Shown piece after piece: positions 34,452 through 45,052 of a stretch of DNA of 64,000 nt. The DNA is taken from assembly GCF_019443745.1 (NCBI RefSeq), contig NZ_CP050948.1, positions 4,034,001 to 4,098,000 on the forward strand, in the 5' to 3' direction. Under the pieces are notes generated by a model. The model was not told the DNA's origin and ran no database searches. It was given only the letters and a program-made list of their open reading frames with translations. The stretch is from Iamia sp. SCSIO 61187. GTDB taxonomy: Bacteria; Actinomycetota; Acidimicrobiia; Acidimicrobiales; Iamiaceae. The translations under genes were made by a program, and so were the position numbers. How positions within the stretch are numbered: position 1 is the stretch's first letter; each line of letters starts with the position of its first letter.

Positions 34452-35719
34452 GAGGTGAGCTCGGGATCGGTGACGGCGGTGACGCGCAGGCCCTCGAGGC
34501 CCCGGAGTGTGATGCTCTGGCGCCACGTCGGCTCCTCGATGAGCTCGATCCTCGCGAACCGCTCGAGCATCCGACCGAAGACGACCTCGCCCTCCAGCCG
34601 GGCGAGATGGGCGCCGAGGCAGTGGTGGATGCCCCAGCCGAAGCTGAGCGGGTTGTTGGGACTGCGGCCGACGTCGAACACGTCGGGCTCGGTAAAGACC
34701 TGCGGGTCCCGGTTGGCCGCCCCGAGGAAGGTGACGACCGATGTACCGGCCTCGACCGGGTGTCCGTCGACCTCGGCGTCGACGAGGGCAGTGCGGGCGT
34801 CGAGCTGCACGGGGCTCTCGAAGCGCAGCATCTCCTCGACGGCCGTCAGCAGCAGGCTCGGGTCGGCGCGGAGCCGAGCCAGCTGGTCCGGATGGCGGAG
34901 CAAGCACAGGGTGCCGTTGCCGATGAGGTTGGTGGTCGTCTCGAACCCCGCGCCAAAGAGCAAGATCGCCGTCGAGACCAGCTCATCTTCTGTGAGGCGG
35001 TCACCATCAGCGTCCTCGATGGCGATCATCGCCGAGAGCAGGTCGCCCGACGGCCTCCTCCTCCGCCGGGCGACCAGGTCGTGGAAGTACTCCGACATCT
35101 CCCCCATCGACCGCTGGGCATCGGCGAGGGCTTCGGCGCTCGGCGCCGCCTCGATCATCGCCGTCGACGCCCGGACCAAGGTGCGGAACTGGTCTCGGTC
35201 CTCTTCAGGGACGCCGACCAGCTCACCGATCACCGCCACCGGGAAGCGGAAGGCCACGGCGTCAAGAAGGTCCACGTCCTGGCCCCCCCCGGCAGCGTCG
35301 AACAGCGGATCGACGAGCTCGACAAGTCGCGGTCGGAGCTCCTCGACGCGGCGGGGCGTGAAGGCGCGTGACACCAGGCCCCGCAGCCGAGTGTGGTCGG
35401 GAGGATCGGCGAAGAGCATGTTGCGCGAGGCACGGCGCATCTCGCCGGACCGCACCGCCACCTCGGCGTCGGCCATCGCCCCCATCATGGACCCGTTGCC
35501 GCGTCCGAACCGAGGGTCGTGGAGCACGTGCTTGGCTACGCCGTAGTCGCTGACGAACCACACCCCGGTCGACGGCGAACAGTGCACCGCCCGACCCTCG
35601 CGGAGCCGACGGTACAGCGGGTACGGATCGGCCCGGCCGGTCTCACCCCCGAGGATCTCGAACACCACCTCATCGGCCTCCCCTGCACTGAGCATCTCAA
35701 CGGCCGATCTAGATCTCAT
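34448..35719 (-). CDS. Cytochrome P450 monooxygenase
   Basis: 423 residues from ATG 35719. It has the I-helix GAGFETTTN (oxygen activation Thr), ExxR in EEMLRF, and the heme loop FGWGIHHCLGAHLAR with the thiolate Cys. It also has AFTPRRVEELRP and DPPDHTRLR as in soluble actinobacterial CYPs. ATG 35695 (MLSAGEADEVV) is an equally possible start; the much longer open frame lacks P450 character. No ferredoxin or reductase gene is adjacent. It likely hydroxylates a hydrophobic substrate. Confidence 0.9.
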   Translation of the reverse strand: MRSRSAVEMLSAGEADEVVFEILGGETGRADPYPLYRRLREGRAVHCSPSTGVWFVSDYGVAKHVLHDPRFGRGNGSMMGAMADAEVAVRSGEMRRASRNMLFADPPDHTRLRGLVSRAFTPRRVEELRPRLVELVDPLFDAAGGGQDVDLLDAVAFRFPVAVIGELVGVPEEDRDQFRTLVRASTAMIEAAPSAEALADAQRSMGEMSEYFHDLVARRRRRPSGDLLSAMIAIEDADGDRLTEDELVSTAILLFGAGFETTTNLIGNGTLCLLRHPDQLARLRADPSLLLTAVEEMLRFESPVQLDARTALVDAEVDGHPVEAGTSVVTFLGAANRDPQVFTEPDVFDVGRSPNNPLSFGWGIHHCLGAHLARLEGEVVFGRMLERFARIELIEEPTWRQSITLRGLEGLRVTAVTDPELTS

Positions 35720-35904
35720 GTCCAGGAAAACTACAACACGGATGACCAGTCGGCCATGGTCGGTGGGACGAGCATCGCCGAGGAGCACGACGCTGACGGG
35801 CAAGGAGCTCCTGCACCGAGACGCCATCGAGGTGCGGGCGCCGACACCCACCGATCCGACTGTGGGTCGGAATGCTCCGTGACCTGACATCGGCCCGGTG
35901 ATCC

Positions 35905-35944
35905 GCGAGACGATCACCGACTCGTGTTGCACGCCGCTACTGTC
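35905..35944 (+). promoter_or_regulatory. Conserved upstream element of the oxidation cluster, copy A
   Basis: This 40-base stretch matches 58885-58924 at 35 of 40 positions although it is non-coding. It contains an imperfect dyad, CGAGACG-N5-CGACTCG, and ends with GCACGCCGCTACTGTC, identical in both copies, in which TACTGT could be the -10 box. It ends 35 bases before the acyl-CoA dehydrogenase ATG. Likely a promoter with an operator for a shared TetR regulator. Confidence 0.55.
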
Positions 35945-35979
35945 TGGCTCGGCATCGAAGCAACAGGAGCGTGCCGCAG

Positions 35980-37137
35980 ATGGACTTCGACCTGCCGGGC
36001 GCCGACCACCCGGACCGCAAGGCGATCCGTGAGTGGCTGGCGGAGCGCCCGGCGCCGACTGGGCGCCAGCTCGCGGAGGCCGGCTACGTGGCGCCGCACT
36101 GGCCGGCGCCGTGGGGTCTCGACGCCGACCCGATCCAGCAGCTCGTCATCGATGACGAGCTCAAGCGGGCCGGCGTCCGCCGACCGTTGAACCCCATCGG
36201 CATCGGTTGGGCCGGCCCGACGATCCTGCACGCCGGCACCCAGGAGCAGAAGGATCGGTACCTGATGCCGCTGCTCGCCGGGGAGGAGGTGTGGTGCCAG
36301 CTGTTCTCCGAGCCTCAGGCCGGCTCCGACCTGGCCAACCTGGGCACCCGGGCGGTGCGCGACGGCGACGAGTACGTGATCACCGGCCAGAAGATCTGGA
36401 CGTCGCTGGCGCAGCTCTCCGCCTACGGCATCCTGATCGCCCGCACCGACCCGGACCAACCCAAGCACCAGGGCGTGTCGTACTTCATCTGCCCCATGGA
36501 CGCACCGGGCATCGAGATCCGCCCCATCATCGCGATGACCGGAGGTCACACGTTCAACGAGGTGTTCCTCACCGACGTGCGCATCCCGGCCGAGAACCTC
36601 GTGGGAGAGGAGAACCGCGGCTGGTCGCTGGCCAAGGTGACCCTGGGCAACGAGCGGGTCTCGCTGTCCTCCGGCGGGGCCCTGTGGGGCCACGGGCCCA
36701 CCGCCGCTGACCTCCTCGACGTCGTCCGCGAGCACGGCAGCATCGACGATCCGCTGCTGCCCCAGCGCCTGGCCCAGCTCCGCATCGAGTCCGAGCTTCT
36801 GCGGCTCATCCGCCTGCGCACCGTCACGGCCGCCATCAAGGGTGAGCCTCCGGGGCCGGAGGCATCGATCCGCAAGGTGATGGCCGACGAGCACGGGCAG
36901 CACATCATGGAGGTGGCCAAGGACCTGGCTGGCACGGCGGGCGTGCGCGACGACGTGGGACCCTTCGGTGGCGACGCCGACGTGTGGGCCCACGGGTTCC
37001 TCTTCGCCCCCGCCCTCACCATCGGTGGCGGCACCGGCGTGGTGCAGCGGAACATCATCGGCGAGCGGGTGCTGGGGCTTCCTCACGACATCGACGTGGA
37101 GCAGGGCCTGCCCTGGGCGGAGGCGAGGCGGCGATGA
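35980..37137 (+). CDS. Acyl-CoA dehydrogenase (cluster copy A)
   Basis: FAD-dependent alpha,beta-dehydrogenation of an acyl-CoA. 385 residues with the N-terminal helical domain (VAPHWPAPWG, DELKRAG), the FAD-binding QLFSEPQAGSDLANL, the ITGQKIWTSLAQ strand motif, TFNEVFLTDVRIPAENLVG, and a C-terminal helical domain ending IGGGTGVVQRNIIGERVLGLP. ATG 35980 matches the start of the paralogue at 58954 and keeps AGGAG at 10 bases; GTG 35971 is too close to it. It overlaps the monooxygenase start (ATGA). Confidence 0.9.
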   Translation: MDFDLPGADHPDRKAIREWLAERPAPTGRQLAEAGYVAPHWPAPWGLDADPIQQLVIDDELKRAGVRRPLNPIGIGWAGPTILHAGTQEQKDRYLMPLLAGEEVWCQLFSEPQAGSDLANLGTRAVRDGDEYVITGQKIWTSLAQLSAYGILIARTDPDQPKHQGVSYFICPMDAPGIEIRPIIAMTGGHTFNEVFLTDVRIPAENLVGEENRGWSLAKVTLGNERVSLSSGGALWGHGPTAADLLDVVREHGSIDDPLLPQRLAQLRIESELLRLIRLRTVTAAIKGEPPGPEASIRKVMADEHGQHIMEVAKDLAGTAGVRDDVGPFGGDADVWAHGFLFAPALTIGGGTGVVQRNIIGERVLGLPHDIDVEQGLPWAEARRR

Positions 37138-38744
37138 GCACGCCCGAGCACGACGTCGTCGTCGTCGGCGCCGGCTTCGCCGGCCTCTACCAGCTCCACC
37201 ACCTGCGCGACCTCGGTCTGCGGGTCACACTGCTTGAAGCCGGCACCGGGCTGGGCGGCATCTGGTACTTGAACTGCTACCCGGGCGCCCGCGTCGACTC
37301 ACACGTGCCCCTCTACGAGTACTCCGACGAGGCCCTCTGGAAGGACTGGTACTGGGACGAGCGCTTCCCCGACTGGCAGGCGCTGCGCCGCTACTTCGAC
37401 CACGTCGACTCCGTCTGGGGCCTGCGCGACGACATCCGGTTCAGCACCCGGGTGGCGGGCGCGTCGTGGGACGAGGAGCAGCGGTGCTGGGACGTGCGCA
37501 CCGACGGTGGCGAGACGCTGCGCACGCGGTTCGTGGTGCTGTGCACCGGCTTCGCCGCCAAGGCCTACGTTCCGGACCTCCCGGGCCTCGCCGACTTCGG
37601 CGGCGAGTGGTCGCACACGGCCCACTGGCCCCAGGACGGCATCGATCTGACCGGCCGGCGGGTGGCGGTGCTCGGAACCGCCGCCAGCGGCGTCCAGGTG
37701 ATCCAGGAGGCGGCCCGGGTCGCCGAGCACGTCACCGTGTTCCAGCGCACGCCGATCCTGGCCCTGGCCATGCAGCAGCGCCGCCTCACCCGCGACGACC
37801 AGGACGAGGCCAAGCCCGGGTACCCGGAGATCTTCGCGCGGCGCACCCAGACCAACAGCGGCTTCGCCTACCCCGAGCGCGGGGTCAACACCTTCGACGT
37901 GTCCGAGGCCGACCGGCTCGAGACCTACGAGCGGCTGTGGCAGGAGGGCGGCTTCGCCTTCTGGGCCGGCGGCTACTCGGACCTGCTGCTGGACGAGGTG
38001 GCCAACCGCACCGCCTACGACTTCTGGCGGACCAAGGTCCACGAGCGCGTGCACGACCCCGCCGTCGCCGCGATCCTCGCCCCGGCCGAGCCACCCCACC
38101 CCTTCGGGGTGAAGCGGCCGTCGCTCGAGCAGTGGTACTACGACGCCTTCAACCAAGACAACGTCGAGCTGGTCGACCTGCGGACCACGCCCATCGAGGC
38201 CGTCACCGCCAGCGGGGTGCGCACCACCGCCGGCGAGTACCCGTGCGACCTGCTGGCGCTGGCCACCGGCTTCGACGCGGTCACCGGTGGCCTGGTCAGC
38301 ATCGACCTGCGCGGCACCGAGGGCCAGACGCTGGGCGAGCACTGGGCCGGCGGGGTCCGCACCCACCTGGGCCTGGCCAGCCAGGGGTTCCCCAACCTCT
38401 TCTACCTGTACGGGCCCCAGAGCCCGTCGGGGTTCTGCAACGGGCCCACGTGCGCCGAGGTCCAGGGCGACTGGGTGGTCGAGCTGCTCGCCCACCTGCA
38501 CGGCACCGGCACCACCCGCATCGAGGCCACGGCCGAGGCGGAGGAGGAGTGGCGGGGCATGGTCCACGGCATCGCCGAGATGACGCTGTTCCCCCGGGCC
38601 GACTCCTGGTACATGGGGGCCAACATCCCGGGCAAGCCCCGAGAGATGCTCAACTGGCCCGGCGGCCTGCAGCTGTACCTGGCCTCGTGCCAGGACGCGG
38701 CCGCGGCGGGCTACCGGGGCTTCCACCTCGCCGGCGGCGGCTGA
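37134..38744 (+). CDS. Type I Baeyer-Villiger monooxygenase (cluster copy A)
   Basis: 536 residues. FAD-binding GAGFAGLY at the N-terminus, GGIWY(L/W)N and NADPH-binding GTAASGVQ. The Baeyer-Villiger fingerprint F-x-G-x3-H-x3-W-P is present exactly (FGGEWSHTAHWP). Other conserved blocks include QTNSGFAYPERGVNTFD and GPQSPSGFCNGPTC. It would insert oxygen next to a carbonyl to give an ester or lactone, coupled with the upstream dehydrogenase. A leucine replaces the usual tryptophan in GGIWYLN compared with copy B. Confidence 0.88.
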   Translation: MSTPEHDVVVVGAGFAGLYQLHHLRDLGLRVTLLEAGTGLGGIWYLNCYPGARVDSHVPLYEYSDEALWKDWYWDERFPDWQALRRYFDHVDSVWGLRDDIRFSTRVAGASWDEEQRCWDVRTDGGETLRTRFVVLCTGFAAKAYVPDLPGLADFGGEWSHTAHWPQDGIDLTGRRVAVLGTAASGVQVIQEAARVAEHVTVFQRTPILALAMQQRRLTRDDQDEAKPGYPEIFARRTQTNSGFAYPERGVNTFDVSEADRLETYERLWQEGGFAFWAGGYSDLLLDEVANRTAYDFWRTKVHERVHDPAVAAILAPAEPPHPFGVKRPSLEQWYYDAFNQDNVELVDLRTTPIEAVTASGVRTTAGEYPCDLLALATGFDAVTGGLVSIDLRGTEGQTLGEHWAGGVRTHLGLASQGFPNLFYLYGPQSPSGFCNGPTCAEVQGDWVVELLAHLHGTGTTRIEATAEAEEEWRGMVHGIAEMTLFPRADSWYMGANIPGKPREMLNWPGGLQLYLASCQDAAAAGYRGFHLAGGG

Positions 38745-38768
38745 GCGCCGCCACCGGCGAGCTGCGGT

Positions 38769-40631
<1,863 letters not shown>

Positions 40632-40640
40632 GGTGCGGCT

Positions 40641-41489
40641 CTACAGGTTCATGGACAGCTGGGGGTCATGCCCTTGCAGGATGGCGCCGGCCCGGGTCTC
40701 GACCGCCGGCATCATGTCGGGGTGGGTGAAGACGTAGAAGGCGCCCTCGCGCACCGCGTCGACCACCAGTGCGGCCACCTCGGCCGGGTCCATCCCCGAG
40801 GAGAGCACCCGGCGGAGCATGTCCACCGCCATGCCGGCCGACTCGCCGGAGGGCGCGTCGGCCTGCCCTCCTCCGGGGCGGTTGCGCTCCGAGGAGTGGA
40901 TGTTGGTGTTCACCCACCCCGGGCACAGCACCGACACCCCCACGCACGAGCCCGTCATCGCGAGCTCGTGGAACAGGGCTTCGCTGATGGCCACGACGGC
41001 GAACTTCGACGCGCCGTACGGGGCCATGAACGGGGCGGACACATGGCCAGCGAGAGAGGCGGTGTTGACGACGTGGGCCGGCTCGCCGTGGGCGAGCATG
41101 CCGGGCAGGAAGGCGCGCAGGCCGTGGATGACGCCCCAGAGGTTGACGCCGAGCACCCACTCCCAGTCCTTCGTGGTCAGTTCCCAAGTGAGCCCGCCGG
41201 CACCGACGCCGGCGTTGTTGCACAGCAGGTGCACGGGGCCGAAGACGTCGACCGCCTCGGCGGCCAGGGCGTCGACGGCCTCGCCATCGGACACGTCGGT
41301 GATCACCGGGTGCACCTGCGCCCCCCGCTCGCGCAACCTGTCTGCGGCCTGTTCGAGCGCCGGCGCCTCGACGTCGGCCATCACCACCCGGGCGCCGTCG
41401 CCTGCGAAGCGCTCGGCCAGCGCGAAGCCGATGCCGCTCGCTGCGCCGGTGACGACCGCCGTGCAACCGGCGACGTCGGGCAGCGTCAT
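40641..41489 (-). CDS. Short-chain dehydrogenase/reductase (cluster copy A)
   Basis: 282 residues of a classical SDR: TGAASGIG cofactor motif at residues 14-21, NNAG, the serine in NTASLAG and the YGASK catalytic pair. It is likely to oxidise an alcohol to the ketone used by the monooxygenases. ATG 41489 overlaps the ferritin-like gene stop (ATGA). It is missing from copy B, but a close relative lies at 50613. Confidence 0.88.
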   Translation of the reverse strand: MTLPDVAGCTAVVTGAASGIGFALAERFAGDGARVVMADVEAPALEQAADRLRERGAQVHPVITDVSDGEAVDALAAEAVDVFGPVHLLCNNAGVGAGGLTWELTTKDWEWVLGVNLWGVIHGLRAFLPGMLAHGEPAHVVNTASLAGHVSAPFMAPYGASKFAVVAISEALFHELAMTGSCVGVSVLCPGWVNTNIHSSERNRPGGGQADAPSGESAGMAVDMLRRVLSSGMDPAEVAALVVDAVREGAFYVFTHPDMMPAVETRAGAILQGHDPQLSMNL

Positions 41490-42550
41490 GCCCCTGCACC
41501 GGCGGTCTCGAGGTGGTGGAGCTCGGCCAGCAGGTCGGCGCCCCTGGGGTGCGACGCGAGGGCGTGCTCGAGCTCGCTGACGGTCGCCGCCCGGTTCTGG
41601 TCCTCGAGCCGGCCGAGGGACTCGGCCAGGGACGTCTCCCACATCGGCCCGATGATGTCGGTCCCCGGGTACTTGCGGCCGGACTCGCCGATGAAGGTGC
41701 GGTCGCGCATCTCTGTGAGCGCGGTGCGCAGGTACTCCACGTGCGGCGTCTCGTCGGCGCGGATGTAGGACACGATGCGGGCGGCCTCGCCCTCGCCGGC
41801 GACCAGCCCGGTGTCGGAGAGCAGCTCCTCGGCCCACGCGAAGGTGTGGAACGCCTTGATCTCCACGAACAGCACCCGCAGCATCGTGGAGATCAGCAGC
41901 TCCAGGCCGGGGTCGAGGTCCTCGAAGGCGCGCTTGTCCATGAACCGCTGCCGGGCGCCGACGGGGTCGGGCTCGGCCCCGAACGCGATGCCCATGCGCT
42001 GCATCATGAGCGCGGTCTCGTCGTGGGTGACCGGGTTCTCGAAGGCGATGTCGCGGGTGGCGTACCACATGCGGTCGTGCCCGGCCTCCTCGCCGAAGCC
42101 GGCCTCGTCGCGGGCGTGGGCCTCGACCAGGCCCCTGGCCAGGTGGTCCAGCGCCGTGCCGCGGATGTCGTCGTCGAAGAACCTCTGCATGTCGGCCGGG
42201 GCCAGGAAGCGGATCATGGCCCCGAACCCCTCGACCGTGCCGATGCGGGTCAGCGTGGCGATGATCGGCTCGCGCACGCCGCTGCGGAGCAGGAACCGGG
42301 CCTGCTCCACGGTCGGGTAGTTCCCCGGCCAGGTCTCCATCGGGGCGTGGAGGATCTCGGTGCCGAAGTCCTTGCGGTGCGCCTCCTGCCAGGCGGCGAT
42401 GGCCGAGCCCCGCACCGCGGTGCGAGGCGACACGTAGGTACCGTCGGCCAGGAACCCACCGTGGCACCGGATGCCACCGGCGATCAACGGCTCCTCGATG
42501 GGATGGGTGGTCAGCAGGTCGTCGGCGGCGAACTCGAGCGTGTGGGCCAT
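41486..42550 (-). CDS. Ferritin-like (diiron-type) protein of unknown role, copy A
   Basis: 354 residues, helical. Possible metal ligands are in VEAHARDEAGFGEEAGH, FVEIKAFHTFAWAEEL and IRADETPHVEYLRTAL, which has the ExxH pattern of diiron ferritin-like enzymes. The N-terminus has a distinctive IRCHGGFL. The exact reaction is unknown; oxygen activation is inferred from the fold and the company of monooxygenases. ATG 42550 has AGGAGGA 6 bases upstream. The copy at 61768 is clearly paralogous. Confidence 0.6.
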   Translation of the reverse strand: MAHTLEFAADDLLTTHPIEEPLIAGGIRCHGGFLADGTYVSPRTAVRGSAIAAWQEAHRKDFGTEILHAPMETWPGNYPTVEQARFLLRSGVREPIIATLTRIGTVEGFGAMIRFLAPADMQRFFDDDIRGTALDHLARGLVEAHARDEAGFGEEAGHDRMWYATRDIAFENPVTHDETALMMQRMGIAFGAEPDPVGARQRFMDKRAFEDLDPGLELLISTMLRVLFVEIKAFHTFAWAEELLSDTGLVAGEGEAARIVSYIRADETPHVEYLRTALTEMRDRTFIGESGRKYPGTDIIGPMWETSLAESLGRLEDQNRAATVSELEHALASHPRGADLLAELHHLETAGAGA

Positions 42551-42598
42551 CTGGTCCTCCTCACGGTGGCGGGCCCATGGCCCCCCCGGAGCACGGAC

Positions 42599-42617
42599 CG
42601 TAGGCGCGTGTCTACAG
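42599..42617. promoter_or_regulatory. Conserved TetR-type operator, copy A
   Basis: CGTAGGCGCGTGTCTACAG matches the sequence at 62884 at 16 of 19 bases in otherwise unalignable intergenic DNA. It has dyad GTAG-N8-CTAC and lies between the TetR stop and the ferritin-like start, where the operon promoter should be. Confidence 0.5.
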
Positions 42618-42640
42618 TTGTGCAACCCACCGCTCGCCGC

Positions 42641-43273
42641 TCAGCGGCGAGGGCGGCCGTCGAGGTCGAGCAGCGAGGCCATGGCCGCGAACCACTGCTC
42701 GGGCACGTCGTCGCCGGCGCCGGTGGCGGCCTGGATGAAGTCGCGCAGCAGGAGCCAGCCGAAGGAGAAGGCGAAGGCCATGAGGTCGCTGGCGTCGAGG
42801 TCGGCGTGGTCGCCGATCGCGGCCCGCAGCGTCTCCACCATCCGGTGCCCGCCGGCTAGGTCGGAGCCCAGCACGTCGGCCAGCTCCCCGTCGAGCATGG
42901 CCCGGGTGAGCACCATCCAGTACGTGCGGTTGTCCTCCAGCGTGTGGAAGGCGTCGAGCGCGCTGGCCACCGTCGCCTGGCGGAAGGGATCCGTCGCCGC
43001 CAGGCGCTGCGCCAGGTGATCGTGGACGGCGCCTACCAGGCGCTGCTTCGAGCCGAAGTGGCGGTGGATCAGGCCGTGGTTCACCGCAGCGGCCCGGGCG
43101 ATCTCGCGCAGCGACGTGGCCGCTGGCCCCTTCTCGGCGAACAGCACCGAAGCCGCCTCCAGGACCGCCTCCTTGACCTCGTGCTCGCCGCGGGGTGAAC
43201 AAGAGACCCCGAAGGCCCGACACGCCCGGGCGACGCCGACCCGCGACGCCCACGCCTCGATCAGATCGGTCAT
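42641..43273 (-). CDS. TetR regulator with an IS-derived N-terminus (copy A)
   Basis: The TetR part begins near residue 30 (HEVKEAVLEAASVLFAEKG, TSLREIARAAAVNHGLIHRHFG) and closely parallels the regulator at 62923. The first 24 residues (MTDLIEAWASRVGVARACRAFGVS) are instead the start of an IS3-type orfB transposase, whose ATG overlaps the orfA stop (ATGA). So an insertion event with deletion appears to have given this regulator a new promoter and start. It would control the adjacent ferritin-SDR-BVMO operon. An internal start near 43190 without ATG/GTG support is the alternative. Confidence 0.8.
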   Translation of the reverse strand: MTDLIEAWASRVGVARACRAFGVSCSPRGEHEVKEAVLEAASVLFAEKGPAATSLREIARAAAVNHGLIHRHFGSKQRLVGAVHDHLAQRLAATDPFRQATVASALDAFHTLEDNRTYWMVLTRAMLDGELADVLGSDLAGGHRMVETLRAAIGDHADLDASDLMAFAFSFGWLLLRDFIQAATGAGDDVPEQWFAAMASLLDLDGRPRR

Positions 43274-43673
43274 GGCTTGTTCCTGGTCGGCTCGGCGCTG
43301 CTGCGGGACATCTCATGCAGCAGCGCCGAGACTTTTGCCTGGGCCTCGATCAGCTCGTTCGCCGTGCCCAGCTCGCCTTCGAGCTGGGCGACCCGGTCAC
43401 GCAGCCGGGCCAGCTCGGCCCGGGTGCGGTCCGTCTTCGGGCGACCCGTGGGCCGATCGGCCAGACCCTCCAGCGCCCCCTGGTCGCGCTGGTTGCGCCA
43501 GTGGGCGATCAGCTGCGAGTACAGGCCCTCCCGCCGGCAGATCTCGCCCACGGCGCCCGGCTCACGGTCGCCTTGGCCTGGTCGATCTCGGTCAAGATGT
43601 CGAGCTTGTACTGCGCCGGCCACGTCCGCTTCGCACGGCGCACCTCGGTCTCATCAGCGGTCATCGTTGTCAT
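43270..43673 (-). pseudogene. IS3-type orfA transposase remnant, frameshifted
   Basis: From ATG 43673 (GGAGGTGAGAG ribosome site) the frame reads TWPAQYKLDILTEIDQAK, the helix-turn-helix start of an orfA protein. A one-base shift near 43565 then moves to the frame reading REPGAVGEICRREGLYSQLI and the coiled part ALLHEMSRSSAEPT, ending at 43270. The orfB gene that should follow is reduced to 24 codons. No terminal inverted repeats were identified. Confidence 0.7.
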
Positions 43674-43762
43674 GATCTCTCACCTCCTCCGCCCCAATCG
43701 TTGCGGCTACAGCATCAAGCAGCCACCATCTGACAGGTAGGGGATCTGCGGAGATGAAGCGC

Positions 43763-44317
43763 TCACCTCAGGAGTCGCGCGACGGCGTCGGCCACGACGC
43801 CCGCACGGCTCCCCGACGTGGCAGCGCTGACGAGATCCAGCTCGGCGGGCGCTGAGGCCCAGACCGCGGCGATGTGGTGGACGAGCATCAGGGTGACGTC
43901 CGGCGGATATCGATCCGACACCCGGCCTTCGCGCTGGGCTGCGGCGATGAGGTCGACCCTGGCCCTGATGTTGTGAACGGCGATCTCGTGGGGCGCATCG
44001 CTCGACCGTTCGAGGCGGTGCCAGGTGGCCAGCCGCCGCAGATCGGGGTGCTCCTCGTAGGCTTCGACCAAGCGTGCTGCGTAGCCGGGCAGGTCGTACA
44101 CGTCGAGTGGGATGCCAGTGACCACCTGTGCAACCACAGTGGAGAAGACAGCGTCGAAAAGCTCGTTCTTGCTTTCGAAGTAGTGGTACATCAGCGCCTT
44201 GTTCGTCTTGGCGATCACGGCGATCCGGTCGACCCGGGCCCCGGCGATGCCGTGGGTGGCGAACTCCTCGCGGGCGGCGGCGAGCAAGCGCCGTCGGGTG
44301 GCGCTGGCGTCTCTCAT
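43763..44317 (-). CDS. TetR-family transcriptional regulator
   Basis: 184 residues with TRRRLLAAAREEFATHGIAGARVDRIA and a recognition helix KTNKALMYHYFESKNELF. The C-terminal domain is close to the TetR_C type of actinobacterial regulators. No obvious partner: the IS remnant lies downstream and a 221-base gene-free gap upstream. Confidence 0.85.
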   Translation of the reverse strand: MRDASATRRRLLAAAREEFATHGIAGARVDRIAVIAKTNKALMYHYFESKNELFDAVFSTVVAQVVTGIPLDVYDLPGYAARLVEAYEEHPDLRRLATWHRLERSSDAPHEIAVHNIRARVDLIAAAQREGRVSDRYPPDVTLMLVHHIAAVWASAPAELDLVSAATSGSRAGVVADAVARLLR

Positions 44318-44538
44318 GGAGTCACGACTCGTCGTCCTGGCCCGCTCGTCGGCCGGGATCCGTCCATCGCGTCGACTCGGTGCACGCAGTCGTCCACTCC
44401 ATGGTTTGGCAGAGCGCCTCGATGTCGGATCCCCAGCGGTCTGGCTCGACCGGACAAGGCACTTCGACGACGGGTCTAGACATCACGTCCAAAAGTGTAG
44501 GCGGGGCGGCGGAGCGGGTCTAAGTGGTTGACACACGA

Positions 44539-44967
44539 TCAGGATGCGTCGAGCTCGAGACGAAGGTGGTCGAGGCCGTGCCGCAGGACGTCTTGCACCA
44601 CCGCCACTGCGTGCATCGCCCGATCGGCCGGACCGAGCTCGACGTGGGTCCAGATCTCGGTACCCGGATGGAGGTACCGGTGAGCGCCAGGGCGCATCAC
44701 CGCGCGCACGGTGAGGTGGGCACGAAACCACAGGTCGCCGGTGGCCCCGACCACGAGGAGAGCGCCGTCCTCCGGCAGCCATTCCTCGTGGGCACGCTCG
44801 AGCACGAGGTCGCCGGCTCCTGACGCGATCGTGGTTCGCGATCCATCGCGGCGGCCACCGAACCAGGCGGCGATCGCCGTCGGCCCGTCCAGGCACGAGA
44901 GCGCTTCCTGGGGAGGACACGCCACCACGACGTGCTCGTCGACTCGGACGAAGCGCTCCCTCACCAT
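44539..44967 (-). CDS. SRPBCC-fold (polyketide cyclase/START-like) protein
   Basis: 142 residues. VVVACPPQEALSCLDGPTAIAAWFGG and the alternating strand pattern up to a long C-terminal helix (AMHAVAVVQDVLRHGLDHLRL) fit the SRPBCC lipid/ligand-binding fold. ATG 44967 is chosen as the first start before the conserved first strand. The ligand is unknown. Confidence 0.6.
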   Translation of the reverse strand: MVRERFVRVDEHVVVACPPQEALSCLDGPTAIAAWFGGRRDGSRTTIASGAGDLVLERAHEEWLPEDGALLVVGATGDLWFRAHLTVRAVMRPGAHRYLHPGTEIWTHVELGPADRAMHAVAVVQDVLRHGLDHLRLELDAS

Positions 44968-45052
44968 GGCCTGCTCGGCGCCTTGGCGGCGCCGCCACGT
45001 GCCACGATCGGCGTGGTTTGCGCATCGGCTGGGCTCATCGGGAGTGGCACGT

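Larger units (their letters stand above)
35905..38744 (+). repeat. Segmental duplication, copy A (plus-strand half)
   Basis: Promoter element, acyl-CoA dehydrogenase and monooxygenase are repeated in the same order at 58885-61718. Nucleotide identity is patchy: 36534-36680 and 36835-36980 are identical to 59508-59654 and 59809-59954, while flanking stretches differ at many third positions. That pattern points to old duplication with later gene conversion. Confidence 0.75.
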
